Assembly (NCBI GenBank): GCA_963922875.1
Contig: CAWUJH010000003.1
Span: forward strand, 434,001 to 498,000
Direction: 5' to 3'
DNA length: 64,000 bases
Source of the DNA: Ketobacter sp963922875
GTDB taxonomy: Bacteria > Pseudomonadota > Gammaproteobacteria > Pseudomonadales > Ketobacteraceae
Part shown: piece by piece, positions 1 to 7,909 of the stretch
Layout of the letters: each line of letters opens with the position of its first letter
How positions within the stretch are numbered: the stretch's first letter is position 1
The notes under the pieces: generated by a model
What the model was told of the DNA's origin: nothing
The model's database searches: none
The model's input: the letters and a program-made list of their open reading frames with translations, nothing else
Position numbers and translations under genes: made by a program

Positions 1-231
1 GAGAGCAGAAAAAAGAAAAAAAGGCAGGATAAACAGCATAGCACCCAGGTTGTTCATGCTGTGTAACTCTAATCCTGCTTGCAAAATACCAAATGTAATT
101 AATGCCATCAGCGCGTTTTTGAATACGTTGTCGTTAAACGCGCCAAAAAATTGGGTCCAGAAAAATGGCGCAAAGCGTTTGGTTTTCAATAAGCGGAATT
201 GGGAGTGGTTCTTAGGGTTGTTTTCACTCAC
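1..231 (-). CDS. MFS transporter, N-terminal part (LplT/Aas-like), cut by window edge
   Basis: Only the first 77 codons are present; the gene runs off the left edge. Reading the minus strand from a GTG at 231 gives an N-terminus with the stretch FFWTQFFGAFNDNVFKNAL. This resembles the first membrane segment of MFS transporters of the lysophospholipid transporter/acyltransferase group (LplT and the Aas fusion proteins), which flip lysophospholipids across the inner membrane for re-acylation. The GTG lies 5 bases after the stop of the TetR gene and is preceded by an AGAGGT ribosome site, so the two are probably co-transcribed and translationally coupled. Whether an acyltransferase/ligase part follows cannot be seen. 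The family call rests on a short segment. Confidence 0.7.
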   Translation of the reverse strand, partial: MSENNPKNHSQFRLLKTKRFAPFFWTQFFGAFNDNVFKNALMALITFGILQAGLELHSMNNLGAMLFILPFFLFSAL

Positions 232-236
232 TGATG

Positions 237-842
237 TTATACCTCTTTGATCCAGCTATTCAGATAGTTTTTGACAATTGAGGTGATGATTTCTTCTGGA
301 GTAGCAAAGGTTTGGGAAAATAGCTTATCGCCTATATGAAGCATACAAACCCCATGAATGCTGCTCCAAAGCGAGCGCGATGCCAGCTGAATTGACTTCG
401 GTTTGCGCTTGGGGGCTAATTCGCGCAGTGCGGCTTCCAAGTTAGAAAACAGGGCATCAATACGTGCTTGATACCAGTCTGGAATTTCATAGCCAGCAGG
501 TAATTGGTGCCGGAATACAGCCGCCCATTTCTTGTCATGGCTTTTGGCGTAACGAAAGTAGCTGATGGCAATATTCAGAATTTTTTGCGCTGGCTTGGTG
601 GTGGCTTGGTTTGCTTGTGCTATAGTACTCAACAATTCAGATAAAGTGTAGGCGTTAGCCTGCAGGATCAGATCGTCAATGTTTTCGAATGCCTGATAAA
701 GCGTTCCTACGGTGTAACCAATCTTTTGCGCCACTTTGCGAGCACTGACACCTTCCATACCCTCCCGGTTGATCATTTGTCGCATGGCGTCAATAGCCAT
801 ACTTTGAATTTCTTCTCGTGAGTGATCGTTGCGGCGTGCCAT
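237..842 (-). CDS. TetR/AcrR-family transcriptional regulator
   Basis: This 201-residue protein has an N-terminal TetR helix-turn-helix at about residues 10-55 (GVSARKVAQKIGYTVGTLYQ, followed by the typical FENIDDLI helix). The C-terminal half contains a WSSIHGVCML stretch typical of the WHG-type TetR ligand domain. TetR proteins are dimeric repressors that release DNA on binding a small, often hydrophobic, ligand. The stop codon is 5 bases from the GTG start of the downstream MFS gene, so it probably controls that transporter and itself. The intergenic space to the divergent hydrolase gene (843-947) would hold the operator, but no clear palindrome was recognised there. The ligand is unknown. 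Confidence 0.88.
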   Translation of the reverse strand: MARRNDHSREEIQSMAIDAMRQMINREGMEGVSARKVAQKIGYTVGTLYQAFENIDDLILQANAYTLSELLSTIAQANQATTKPAQKILNIAISYFRYAKSHDKKWAAVFRHQLPAGYEIPDWYQARIDALFSNLEAALRELAPKRKPKSIQLASRSLWSSIHGVCMLHIGDKLFSQTFATPEEIITSIVKNYLNSWIKEV

Positions 843-947
843 ACCTGTCCTATGGTCAATTAAGTGGTTTGTTGATTATTTCAGCACTCTGTGTCAGCAT
901 AATTGAACATTGTTTAATATTCAAGAAAACGGTGCAAGGTAACCAAG

Positions 948-1610
948 ATGGCAGAACAAGAAGTGGTAGTACTGCTCCATGGTTTAGGTAGAACACCATG
1001 GGCCATGAGCGGCCTCAAGCGATTTCTGAAGCGTCAGCAATATCAGGTGATCAACCAGGGGTATTCGTCACGGAGTGAAGCCATTCCAGAGCTATGTCGC
1101 CAACTGATGCACGATCTTGCTCCGAAACTGGCTCAGGCATCCAAGATTCATTTTGTGACTCATTCCCTGGGTGGCATTCTGTTACTATATGGCTTGCGAC
1201 ACTGGAATATTCCGAGCCAAAAAATAGGTCGAGCGGTATTATTGGCTCCGCCCTCTCAGGGCAGTGAAGTGGTAGATATATTGCGCTGGCTTCCCGGTGT
1301 CGGGCGGCTTATGGGGCCGTCTTTTTTGCAGTTGGGTACGGATAGTAAAAGTATTCCTGTGCAGCTATTAGAGCGTAACAAGGGCGGCTTGCCGTTGGAG
1401 GTTGGGGTGATAGCCGGTCGCAAGTCCTATGAGCCCTGGTTCACGCCTTTATTTGATGGACCTAATGATGGCAAAGTGTCTGTGGCTCGCTCACGATTGC
1501 CAGGAATGAAAGATTATCGGGTGTTTGATGCGGGGCACACCTTTATTATGAACGATCGTCAAGTGCGGCGAAATATTCTCCATTTTTTAAATCATGGCGT
1601 TTTTATTTAG
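948..1610 (+). CDS. alpha/beta-fold hydrolase, small lipase-like
   Basis: This 220-residue alpha/beta hydrolase begins directly with the first core strand and oxyanion segment VVVLLHGLGRTPWAM. The nucleophile elbow is THSLGG, with Ser73. Candidate acid and base are the Asp in NDGKVSV and the His in DAGHTFIMND near the C-terminus. There is no signal peptide, so it is probably cytoplasmic. It resembles small lipase/permease-like hydrolases (PGAP1/lipase-2 type) found in many gammaproteobacteria. The substrate is unknown but is likely a lipid or ester. The start has an AAGG ribosome site 8 bases upstream. The CYTH gene follows after 12 bases, so the two form an operon. Confidence 0.82.
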   Translation: MAEQEVVVLLHGLGRTPWAMSGLKRFLKRQQYQVINQGYSSRSEAIPELCRQLMHDLAPKLAQASKIHFVTHSLGGILLLYGLRHWNIPSQKIGRAVLLAPPSQGSEVVDILRWLPGVGRLMGPSFLQLGTDSKSIPVQLLERNKGGLPLEVGVIAGRKSYEPWFTPLFDGPNDGKVSVARSRLPGMKDYRVFDAGHTFIMNDRQVRRNILHFLNHGVFI

Positions 1611-1622
1611 CGGAGCCGGATC

Positions 1623-2114
1623 ATGGGTGTTGAAATAGAACGTAAATTTCTCGTGAAAAATGAGAGTTGGCAACGGGACCCGGAAGGGGGGATGATCAGC
1701 GGAACGTTGTTCAAACAGGGTTATCTTCCCGCAGAAGGCGACACGGTAGTACGGGTTCGTATCGAGGGCGAAGAGGCGAAGTTGACGATAAAAGGAAAAG
1801 TGGAAGGTATTAGCCGCCTGGAATATGAATATGATATTCCGCTCATGGACGCTGAAGAGTTGTTGGCGAAGCTTTGTCGAAAACCGATTGTCGAAAAAAC
1901 TCGTTATTGTCGTACTGAGGGTGAGCTTGTCTGGGAAATCGATGTGTTTAGTGGAGTAAACCAAGGCTTGGTTATTGCTGAACTAGAGTTGAGTAACGAA
2001 AATCAGAAAATTACATTACCCTCTTGGGCTGGTAAAGAGGTATCTGGGGATGCCCGATATTACAATGTGAATTTGATCGATCACCCCTTCTGCCAATGGA
2101 CTAATAAGGAGTAG
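1623..2114 (+). CDS. CYTH domain-containing protein
   Basis: This 163-residue protein is a single CYTH domain (adenylate cyclase CyaB/thiamine triphosphatase superfamily). The signature ExExK motif is at the N-terminus (VEIERKFLV, Glu4, Glu6, Lys8). The alternating charged strands of the tunnel fold follow, for example VVRVRIEGEEAKLTIKGK and EYEYDI, with a late acidic strand IAELEL. Bacterial CYTH proteins bind divalent metal and hydrolyse triphosphate compounds such as inorganic tripolyphosphate. The exact substrate cannot be told from sequence. The start has a CGGAG ribosome site 7 bases upstream, and the gene sits directly behind the lipase-like hydrolase. Confidence 0.9.
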   Translation: MGVEIERKFLVKNESWQRDPEGGMISGTLFKQGYLPAEGDTVVRVRIEGEEAKLTIKGKVEGISRLEYEYDIPLMDAEELLAKLCRKPIVEKTRYCRTEGELVWEIDVFSGVNQGLVIAELELSNENQKITLPSWAGKEVSGDARYYNVNLIDHPFCQWTNKE

Positions 2115-2159
2115 GTAGGTACGAGTAGGTGGTGAGTGGGTTGAAACGGCTTTTTCCTC

Positions 2160-2543
2160 TTAGTGCAGATCAATGTCAGGTAAGGTTAATTCTGCGAGAC
2201 AGTTAATCCCCCGTAGAGCGTCATGGTTGTTGCTGAATAAACGCACTACCTGAGGGGCAATAATTAAGGCTTTGCCATCCAATAACCCCACATAGCCCGA
2301 CTTATATTCGCGAACACATCTATTGTCTTGAAACTTTATCGAGTTATCGCTGGCTATTTTCGCAACATCTCTTAAGCCGTTGCCGAATGGGTCATTGGCA
2401 CTTTGTCTGTTTTTATAACAGGCGAGGCTGTCTGAGGTTAGAACCACGAGTAAGCCATTGTGAAACTCCAGTATGGCGGCAGGTTTGTCACGAAAAATTT
2501 CGTGGCTTATTTGAGCAATTATTCCTTCTTTTTTTTGTGTCAT
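2160..2543 (-). CDS. hypothetical protein, 127 aa
   Basis: I do not recognise this family. The protein has no signal peptide or membrane segment and looks like a compact mixed alpha/beta cytoplasmic protein, with hydrophobic strands such as AAILEFHNGLLVVL and YVGLLDGKALIIAP. Two cysteines (in SLACYKN and DNRCVRE) stand out. The region has no better reading frame on either strand. The ribosome site before the ATG is weak. It is transcribed away from the subtilase gene and convergent with the CYTH gene. Confidence 0.55.
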   Translation of the reverse strand: MTQKKEGIIAQISHEIFRDKPAAILEFHNGLLVVLTSDSLACYKNRQSANDPFGNGLRDVAKIASDNSIKFQDNRCVREYKSGYVGLLDGKALIIAPQVVRLFSNNHDALRGINCLAELTLPDIDLH

Positions 2544-2694
2544 AATGTGGCCAAACGTGTATGTATATTCGCTCGATGCTTTAATTGTCCAGCGTAGTAT
2601 ACTGGGCGGGTATTATTACACCAGCACCGTTGGTTTAAATTTAAAAAATAAATAAGGCTCAAAAAAATAGCGTACTGCAATAGGGGAGATGCGC

Positions 2695-4551
2695 ATGAAA
2701 GGAGTTAATGTATTGGGGTGGAGTGGGCTTGTACTCTCGATAATGGCCAATTCAGCGATTGTTTGGGCGCAAGAAACACCAGGAAAAGTAGATCGGCTGA
2801 TTGTTCGGTTTAAGTCTGAGCCTGGTTTTTCGGCATCTTCATTGCCTTCCCCTGCCGCGACCCGGGCGCTAGATAGCTTGGAGTCCACTACAACGATGAA
2901 AACTCAGTTAATCAAAAAAATGTCTGATGGTGCCCAGGTGGTTAAGCTGACTAAAGCTGTAGATCGTTCTGAGCTATTGGCATTACTGTATCAATTGAGC
3001 AATGATCCTGACGTTGACTATGCTGAGCCCGATCTTTGGATGCGGCCTTCGGCTGATGCTGTTGAATATCAGTGGCATCTGAATGATACGCCTGGTGGCA
3101 TAAATGCCCAAAGTGCCTGGGATCTTAGTCAAGGTAAAGGCACTGTGGTTGCTGTTATTGACTCTGGAGTGCTGCCTCATGGGGATCTCCTGGATAATTT
3201 GTTACCGGGCTACGATTTGATCAAAGATATTGATACAGCGGCGGATGGTGATGGCCGTGATGCAGATGCTTCAGATCCGGGCGACTTTCAAATCGAAGGC
3301 AGTTGCGCAGACGGAATTATAGCCCCCAGTACTTGGCATGGCACAAAAATGGCTGGAATCATTGCAGCCACGAATAACAACTCCGGGGTTTTGGGAGTTG
3401 CTTATGACACAAAAATATTGCCAGTGCGAGTATTGGGCCGCTGCGGTGGTTATACGTCTGATATTGTGGATGGAATGTATTGGTCTATGGGGCAGTCCAA
3501 CCAGTTACTACCAAAGAATCCCAATCCAGCGGACATAATAAATTTGAGTGTAAATACGGATAATCCAGTTCTGTGTGGAGAGTCTTACCAAAACGCTATC
3601 AATAAGGCCAACGCAGCGGGCAAAATTGTCATCGTGTCCGCTGGTAATTATGGTTCCAGCAAGGGTTATCCACCGGCTAACTGCAATGGAGTGCTTGCGG
3701 TTGCGGCAACCAAAAAGAACGGCTCCTTGGCAAATTATTCAAATACGGGAAACAAAATACAGATTGCCGCCCCCGGAGGTGTCCTCAACAGCCCCGATGA
3801 TCTGACAAACAAGCGAGGAATTATCTCAACCAGCAATAGTGGGTTCAAAGGGGCGCTTAGCGATACTTACACCCAAGACAGTGGCACCAGCTTCTCTGCG
3901 GCTATTGTCTCCGGCGTTGTTGCACTGATGAAGAGTGCCTATCCTCAGGCGACCTATAGCGATATTGTTGGGGCGATAAAATCCACAGCAACGCCTTTCG
4001 CCAGCGACTGTAATGGTTGTGGTGCGGGAATTATCAACGCCGGAGCCGCCGTACAGGCTATTGTTGAAATGGACATTGTCAGCCGCGCAGTTGACCTTGC
4101 TGTAACGCTGGTTCGAGACAATGGCTACTATGTACCAATGCTGGGTAGTGACCAAGGCATCATTCAGTTTAAAGTGGTAATAGAAAATAGTGGAGAAAAT
4201 ACTGCGCTGGATGTTTTGGTCAGTCTGGATTTACCAGCGGATACATCCATTCAATCAATTATCACGGATGGTGTTGCCGTATGTGACGAGGAGGCTGGTT
4301 CCTGCTCAATGGCAGAGTTAGCCAGCGGGTCAACCGAAACCTTGTCAGTGCGCGTAGCCACGACTAATACGCAAATGATGAAGTTTGCGGTGGCAGTGGA
4401 CACCGATCAGCCGGAGTTAGATGAATCGGATAACAACATTTCAGCGATGTTTGGTGGTTCGTTAGGTACTTTCATGACGTTGGGGTTGCTAGGCTTGTGG
4501 CTGTTTCGTCTACAGGCTCGGAAACAACCAGCGGTCAAACAATTTCAGTAG
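2695..4551 (+). CDS. secreted S8 subtilisin-like protease with GlyGly-CTERM-like tail
   Basis: This is a 618-residue secreted serine protease. The second of two nearby ATGs (2695) fits the AGGGGAG ribosome site best. A signal peptide of about 26 residues ends VWA before QETPG. An I9-like propeptide follows (DRLIVRFKSEP to DVDYAEPD). The S8 catalytic domain carries Asp156 (AVIDSGV), His215 (WHGTKMAG) and Ser399 (GTSFSAA). Residues about 465-590 form a CARDB/DUF11-like beta-sandwich (IENSGENTALDVLVSL). The end is a Gly-Gly, hydrophobic, basic tail (FGGSLGTFMTLGLLGLWLFR then RLQARK), the pattern of GlyGly-CTERM sorting signals processed by rhombosortase. The last 42 bases overlap the 3' end of the convergent MMPL gene. 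Confidence 0.93.
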   Translation: MKGVNVLGWSGLVLSIMANSAIVWAQETPGKVDRLIVRFKSEPGFSASSLPSPAATRALDSLESTTTMKTQLIKKMSDGAQVVKLTKAVDRSELLALLYQLSNDPDVDYAEPDLWMRPSADAVEYQWHLNDTPGGINAQSAWDLSQGKGTVVAVIDSGVLPHGDLLDNLLPGYDLIKDIDTAADGDGRDADASDPGDFQIEGSCADGIIAPSTWHGTKMAGIIAATNNNSGVLGVAYDTKILPVRVLGRCGGYTSDIVDGMYWSMGQSNQLLPKNPNPADIINLSVNTDNPVLCGESYQNAINKANAAGKIVIVSAGNYGSSKGYPPANCNGVLAVAATKKNGSLANYSNTGNKIQIAAPGGVLNSPDDLTNKRGIISTSNSGFKGALSDTYTQDSGTSFSAAIVSGVVALMKSAYPQATYSDIVGAIKSTATPFASDCNGCGAGIINAGAAVQAIVEMDIVSRAVDLAVTLVRDNGYYVPMLGSDQGIIQFKVVIENSGENTALDVLVSLDLPADTSIQSIITDGVAVCDEEAGSCSMAELASGSTETLSVRVATTNTQMMKFAVAVDTDQPELDESDNNISAMFGGSLGTFMTLGLLGLWLFRLQARKQPAVKQFQ

Positions 4552-6744
4552 GTGGGGTAACATGATCAGGTCATAGGCCAGCGCCACGGTTATAATACTG
4601 GCCATAAAAATAGCCGTGGTTTGGTTTGGGCCGAAGATGGAAAAGGTGAGTAGCAACATGCCCAGGGTCAGCACCATGGTGGTAAGTAAAAGTGCTGGGC
4701 CCACTTGAGCCAGGGTTTCTTGAATGGATTGTTCCGGTGATTTTCCTGTCTTGCGGTGTTCCATGTAATGTTTCAAGATATGGATCGTGTCATCAACCAC
4801 AATTCCCAGGCTGATGCTCAGAGTACCAGCCGCCGCAATATCGATGATTCCCACTGTTCCACCCCAAACGCCGTAGACGATCCCGGCTGGAAACAGATTG
4901 GGAATGAGGCTGATTATGCCTAATTTCCAGTGACCTAAGAAAATTCCGATCAAGCATGAAATTACAATGGCGGTAACCAGTGCACCTATGAGCATGTTGT
5001 GAGTGAGCTGTTTGCCGATGCTGGCAAACATCATGGCATGGCCGGTGACGGCTACCTCAAGGTTAGCATTGTTTTGGGCGAACCAGGCGTTGACTTGTTC
5101 TCTAAATTCAATCAGTTCACTACTGCTTAGGCGAATGGTTCCCACCGTGAGGGTCGCTGTGCGAAATGAATCATCGAGTCCCAGAGATTGGGGGTTATTG
5201 TCTGGTGATGCCATTTGGTAAACATTCCACAGATCCGCTGCAGCGGGGCCGTTGGTGGGTGATTGCGCCCACTTCAAATTATTGTTGTGTAGATGGCGGC
5301 TAAGCTGAAGCAGGGTGTCGGTGAAGCTACTGCTTTGCGCCACCCATGGGTGGTTGTCGAGCCAAACCTGAAAGTGATAAACCGTCGCTAAGAAATCTTC
5401 GGCAAAGATACCATCAACTTTATGACTGTCCAGGCGGATACTAACTGGATGGTGAACCTGAAAGCTTTGTTCGGACAGTCTAGTGGCTAAGGTTATTGGA
5501 GAATCACTTTCAAAATAATCCAACGGATCATTGTGAAAGTGATTAAGCAATGCAGCGCAGCTAAGAGCAACACTAGCGCCGTAGAACAAAAGAAAGTGAC
5601 GCCCCCTCAATCGGCTGCGAAATCTGGCAATGGTGGCAATCCATTGGGCAAAATAGGGCGGCTCGCTGGGATTGGCTGTCTGGCTCTTCAATAAGGCCAC
5701 TACGGGAGTAACTGTGACTGCGCAAATAAAGGCGCAGGCTACCCCGATGGCGGCAATGTTGCCAAAAGTGGCGAAAACGGGTGATTCGCTTCCGTTTAAA
5801 CTTAAGAAACCAATACCGGTAGTAAGGCTGGTTAAGAATAAGGAGAGTCCGTTAAAACGCAAGGCATTGATCATGGCTTGGCTGGGTGGAAGCTTAACGG
5901 CATGCAGTTTATAACTAGTCAGAAGATGAATAATATCAGCCAGTGCGATGATGAATGTGACGCAAAATGCTAACGAGGAGGTTTGATTGATACTGAATTT
6001 GAATAAGCCCACTAAGCCTGCGCAAATCCACAGCGATAAAATAACGGAAACACCACCGGCGAGCACCAGCCAGAATGAACGCAGAAAATACCATAGCGTA
6101 CCCAGTCCGCAAATGAGGACCAATGGCATTAAATAAAACCCATCATGTAACAACGCCTGATGCAACGCGTGTTTAATTTCAACAGGTCCCAGCATTAGAG
6201 TTTGAGCTCGGGGTGCTTGAAAGAACTTTTTTAACGTGGCTTGGATATCAGCGTAGGCTTTGGCAATAGCCTCTTCACTTTCGAAAAAGACGCTGAGTGC
6301 TGCCACCTGCCCATCTTGTGATATTAGTGCTGGATTACTGTAGGCGTTGTCGGCTAATTGCCCGAGGACGGAATCGGTGATGGCTGAGTCTGTCGCCAGG
6401 TGGCGGTACAAAGATCGAGTGTCTTGCTGGTCTGTACTTATGGCGGTTGATAATATGGAGTGAGTGCGTTCAACTCCAGGGATTTCACGGAGCGCTTTAC
6501 TCATTTGAAACAGCGAATTAATGGATTCGCTGCTGATGAATTGGGCTTGATTAAGCTTAACCAGAACTAACAAACTTTGTTGCATGCCCAGGCTGGCTTC
6601 TAGTGCGCGAAACTCTTTAACTTGAGCGTTATCAGGCTCAAAATATTCAGTAATATCACTGCGATAAACAATATCAGGGACAAACACACTTAAAGCTATG
6701 CCCACCAAAACCATTAATAGCGTTAAAACACGTAAATAAATCAA
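4510..6744 (-). CDS. MMPL/RND-superfamily lipid exporter
   Basis: This 744-residue inner-membrane protein has the duplicated RND/MMPL layout: one N-terminal helix (about 4-24), a periplasmic loop, a helix cluster (about 200-350), a helix near 380, a second loop, and a final helix cluster (about 580-735). Acidic residues sit in the central helix of each half (IIALADIIHLL and LGIVVDDTIHIL), as expected for proton relay. It belongs to the COG1033 predicted exporters related to HpnN and mycobacterial MmpL proteins, which move hydrophobic lipids. It diverges from the thioesterase/FAAL operon across 109 bases, so it is the likely inner-membrane pump for the product of the cluster. Its 3' end overlaps the subtilase gene. 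Confidence 0.88.
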   Translation of the reverse strand: MIYLRVLTLLMVLVGIALSVFVPDIVYRSDITEYFEPDNAQVKEFRALEASLGMQQSLLVLVKLNQAQFISSESINSLFQMSKALREIPGVERTHSILSTAISTDQQDTRSLYRHLATDSAITDSVLGQLADNAYSNPALISQDGQVAALSVFFESEEAIAKAYADIQATLKKFFQAPRAQTLMLGPVEIKHALHQALLHDGFYLMPLVLICGLGTLWYFLRSFWLVLAGGVSVILSLWICAGLVGLFKFSINQTSSLAFCVTFIIALADIIHLLTSYKLHAVKLPPSQAMINALRFNGLSLFLTSLTTGIGFLSLNGSESPVFATFGNIAAIGVACAFICAVTVTPVVALLKSQTANPSEPPYFAQWIATIARFRSRLRGRHFLLFYGASVALSCAALLNHFHNDPLDYFESDSPITLATRLSEQSFQVHHPVSIRLDSHKVDGIFAEDFLATVYHFQVWLDNHPWVAQSSSFTDTLLQLSRHLHNNNLKWAQSPTNGPAAADLWNVYQMASPDNNPQSLGLDDSFRTATLTVGTIRLSSSELIEFREQVNAWFAQNNANLEVAVTGHAMMFASIGKQLTHNMLIGALVTAIVISCLIGIFLGHWKLGIISLIPNLFPAGIVYGVWGGTVGIIDIAAAGTLSISLGIVVDDTIHILKHYMEHRKTGKSPEQSIQETLAQVGPALLLTTMVLTLGMLLLTFSIFGPNQTTAIFMASIITVALAYDLIMLPHLLKLFDRWLFPSL

Positions 6745-6853
6745 TTCTACTGGAACCGTTTGGCGAAATTTATGAGTAGTTAACAGGGCTTAAACGCTGG
6801 TGTACTATGGCCCACTTCGTGTGGCATCTAATCACCTTGCAAAGAGGTCTGCA

Positions 6854-7624
6854 ATGATTTTTGGTAAAAATAAGTCACTGGCGTGTTTCAAGCCTAACTC
6901 GGCGGCGAAGTATCGTGTTTTTTGTTTTCCCAGCTCTGGCGGCGGTGCGACTTTGTATCGAGCTTGGGCGGATTGGTTTCCTGATTGTGAGTTGTGGGCA
7001 GCCAACTATCCTGGACGAGAATCCTTACATTCGGAACCATTCGCTGAAACCATTGATCAAGTGTTAGCACCAATATTGGCTCAGCAAGATCTTTTTGAAG
7101 AGCGTCCATTTATTGTTTACGGACACAGCTTTGGCGCGTTAGTCGGATTCGAGTTAGTTAACCGCTTACAAGAGCAAGGATGTTTGGCCAACGGATTGTG
7201 TGTCAGCGCCCGGCGTGCTCCCCATTTACCACCCCATAAAGCGTTAGTGGACTTGCCTGAGGCTGAGTTTCTGAAGGAACTGGATGAGATGGGAGGCATT
7301 CCTCAAGCCTTGCGTCAAAATCTGGATATGATGAATTTTTACCTTCCTATCATCCGTGCTGATTTGCGCCTTAATGACGAATTTCAAAGTGATTCCAATA
7401 AGCGTGTCCAATGCCCCATTTATTTGTTCTCCGGAAGTCAGGATCGCATTACCACGGCAGAAGAGTTAACCGCGTGGGCAACCAGTACGGAGGATCGTTT
7501 TGAGCACGTTGAACTGCAAGGTGGGCACTTCTTTATCCAGGAGAAGGCGGCCGAGTTCTCCGCCCAACTCCGTTCTGTATTCGCGACATTAGAGACAGAT
7601 GACGACAACTTTATAGCGTTCTAA
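6854..7624 (+). CDS. type II thioesterase (editing TE of PKS/NRPS)
   Basis: This 256-residue alpha/beta hydrolase is of the GrsT/RifR type. The start chosen is ATG 6854, preceded by AAAGAGGT; an ATG at 6800 in frame lacks a ribosome site. Key residues are Ser92 in GHSFGA, Asp197 in SGSQDRI and His225 in QGGHFF. The N-terminal CFPSSGGGATLYRAWAD and NYPGRES segments are characteristic of TEII. Such enzymes free carrier proteins that are blocked by wrong or decarboxylated acyl groups. It heads the biosynthetic operon and diverges from the MMPL exporter. Two direct repeats overlap its stop codon. Confidence 0.92.
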   Translation: MIFGKNKSLACFKPNSAAKYRVFCFPSSGGGATLYRAWADWFPDCELWAANYPGRESLHSEPFAETIDQVLAPILAQQDLFEERPFIVYGHSFGALVGFELVNRLQEQGCLANGLCVSARRAPHLPPHKALVDLPEAEFLKELDEMGGIPQALRQNLDMMNFYLPIIRADLRLNDEFQSDSNKRVQCPIYLFSGSQDRITTAEELTAWATSTEDRFEHVELQGGHFFIQEKAAEFSAQLRSVFATLETDDDNFIAF

Positions 7625-7645
7625 ATACATTTTATAACGTTCTAA
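7611..7645. promoter_or_regulatory. two 14-bp direct repeats 21 bp apart, candidate AraC-type operator
   Basis: TTATAGCGTTCTAA (7611-7624) and TTATAACGTTCTAA (7632-7645) match at 13 of 14 positions, and their starts are exactly 21 bp apart, two helical turns. AraC-family activators commonly bind direct half-sites at this spacing. The first copy overlaps the TEII stop codon, and both lie upstream of the FAAL gene. The rest of the 285-base gap to 7910 holds no gene. No strong -35/-10 pair was identified; an AT-rich TTTATTAAAT is present near 7725-7735. The link to the AraC gene at 37.7-38.7 kb is inference. Confidence 0.45.
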
Positions 7646-7909
7646 TAGACACTTGTTGTCCTTGTGTTTACCGAGTCACAAATCAGTAACAGACTGTCAC
7701 TTAAATGGCCGAATCTTACAAGTTTTATTAAATCACAGCCACGTACACTGATTCAGCCGTAAAGGGTTGTGCTGATAACAATAACAATAGGCTTCCGTGG
7801 AAACGGATTCTGCCAAGCGAGCTGAGCACCCAGCAGAGCGTTTCGAAGACGTCCTATTAGCATTCCTTCGATTTGAAAAAGCGTGTTCAGTCAGTTGGAG
7901 AGGTAGGTT

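Noticed and set aside
6800..6853. Longer start for the type II thioesterase at 6800
   Set aside because: No ribosome site; ATG 6854 has AAAGAGGT and starts at the expected family N-terminus.
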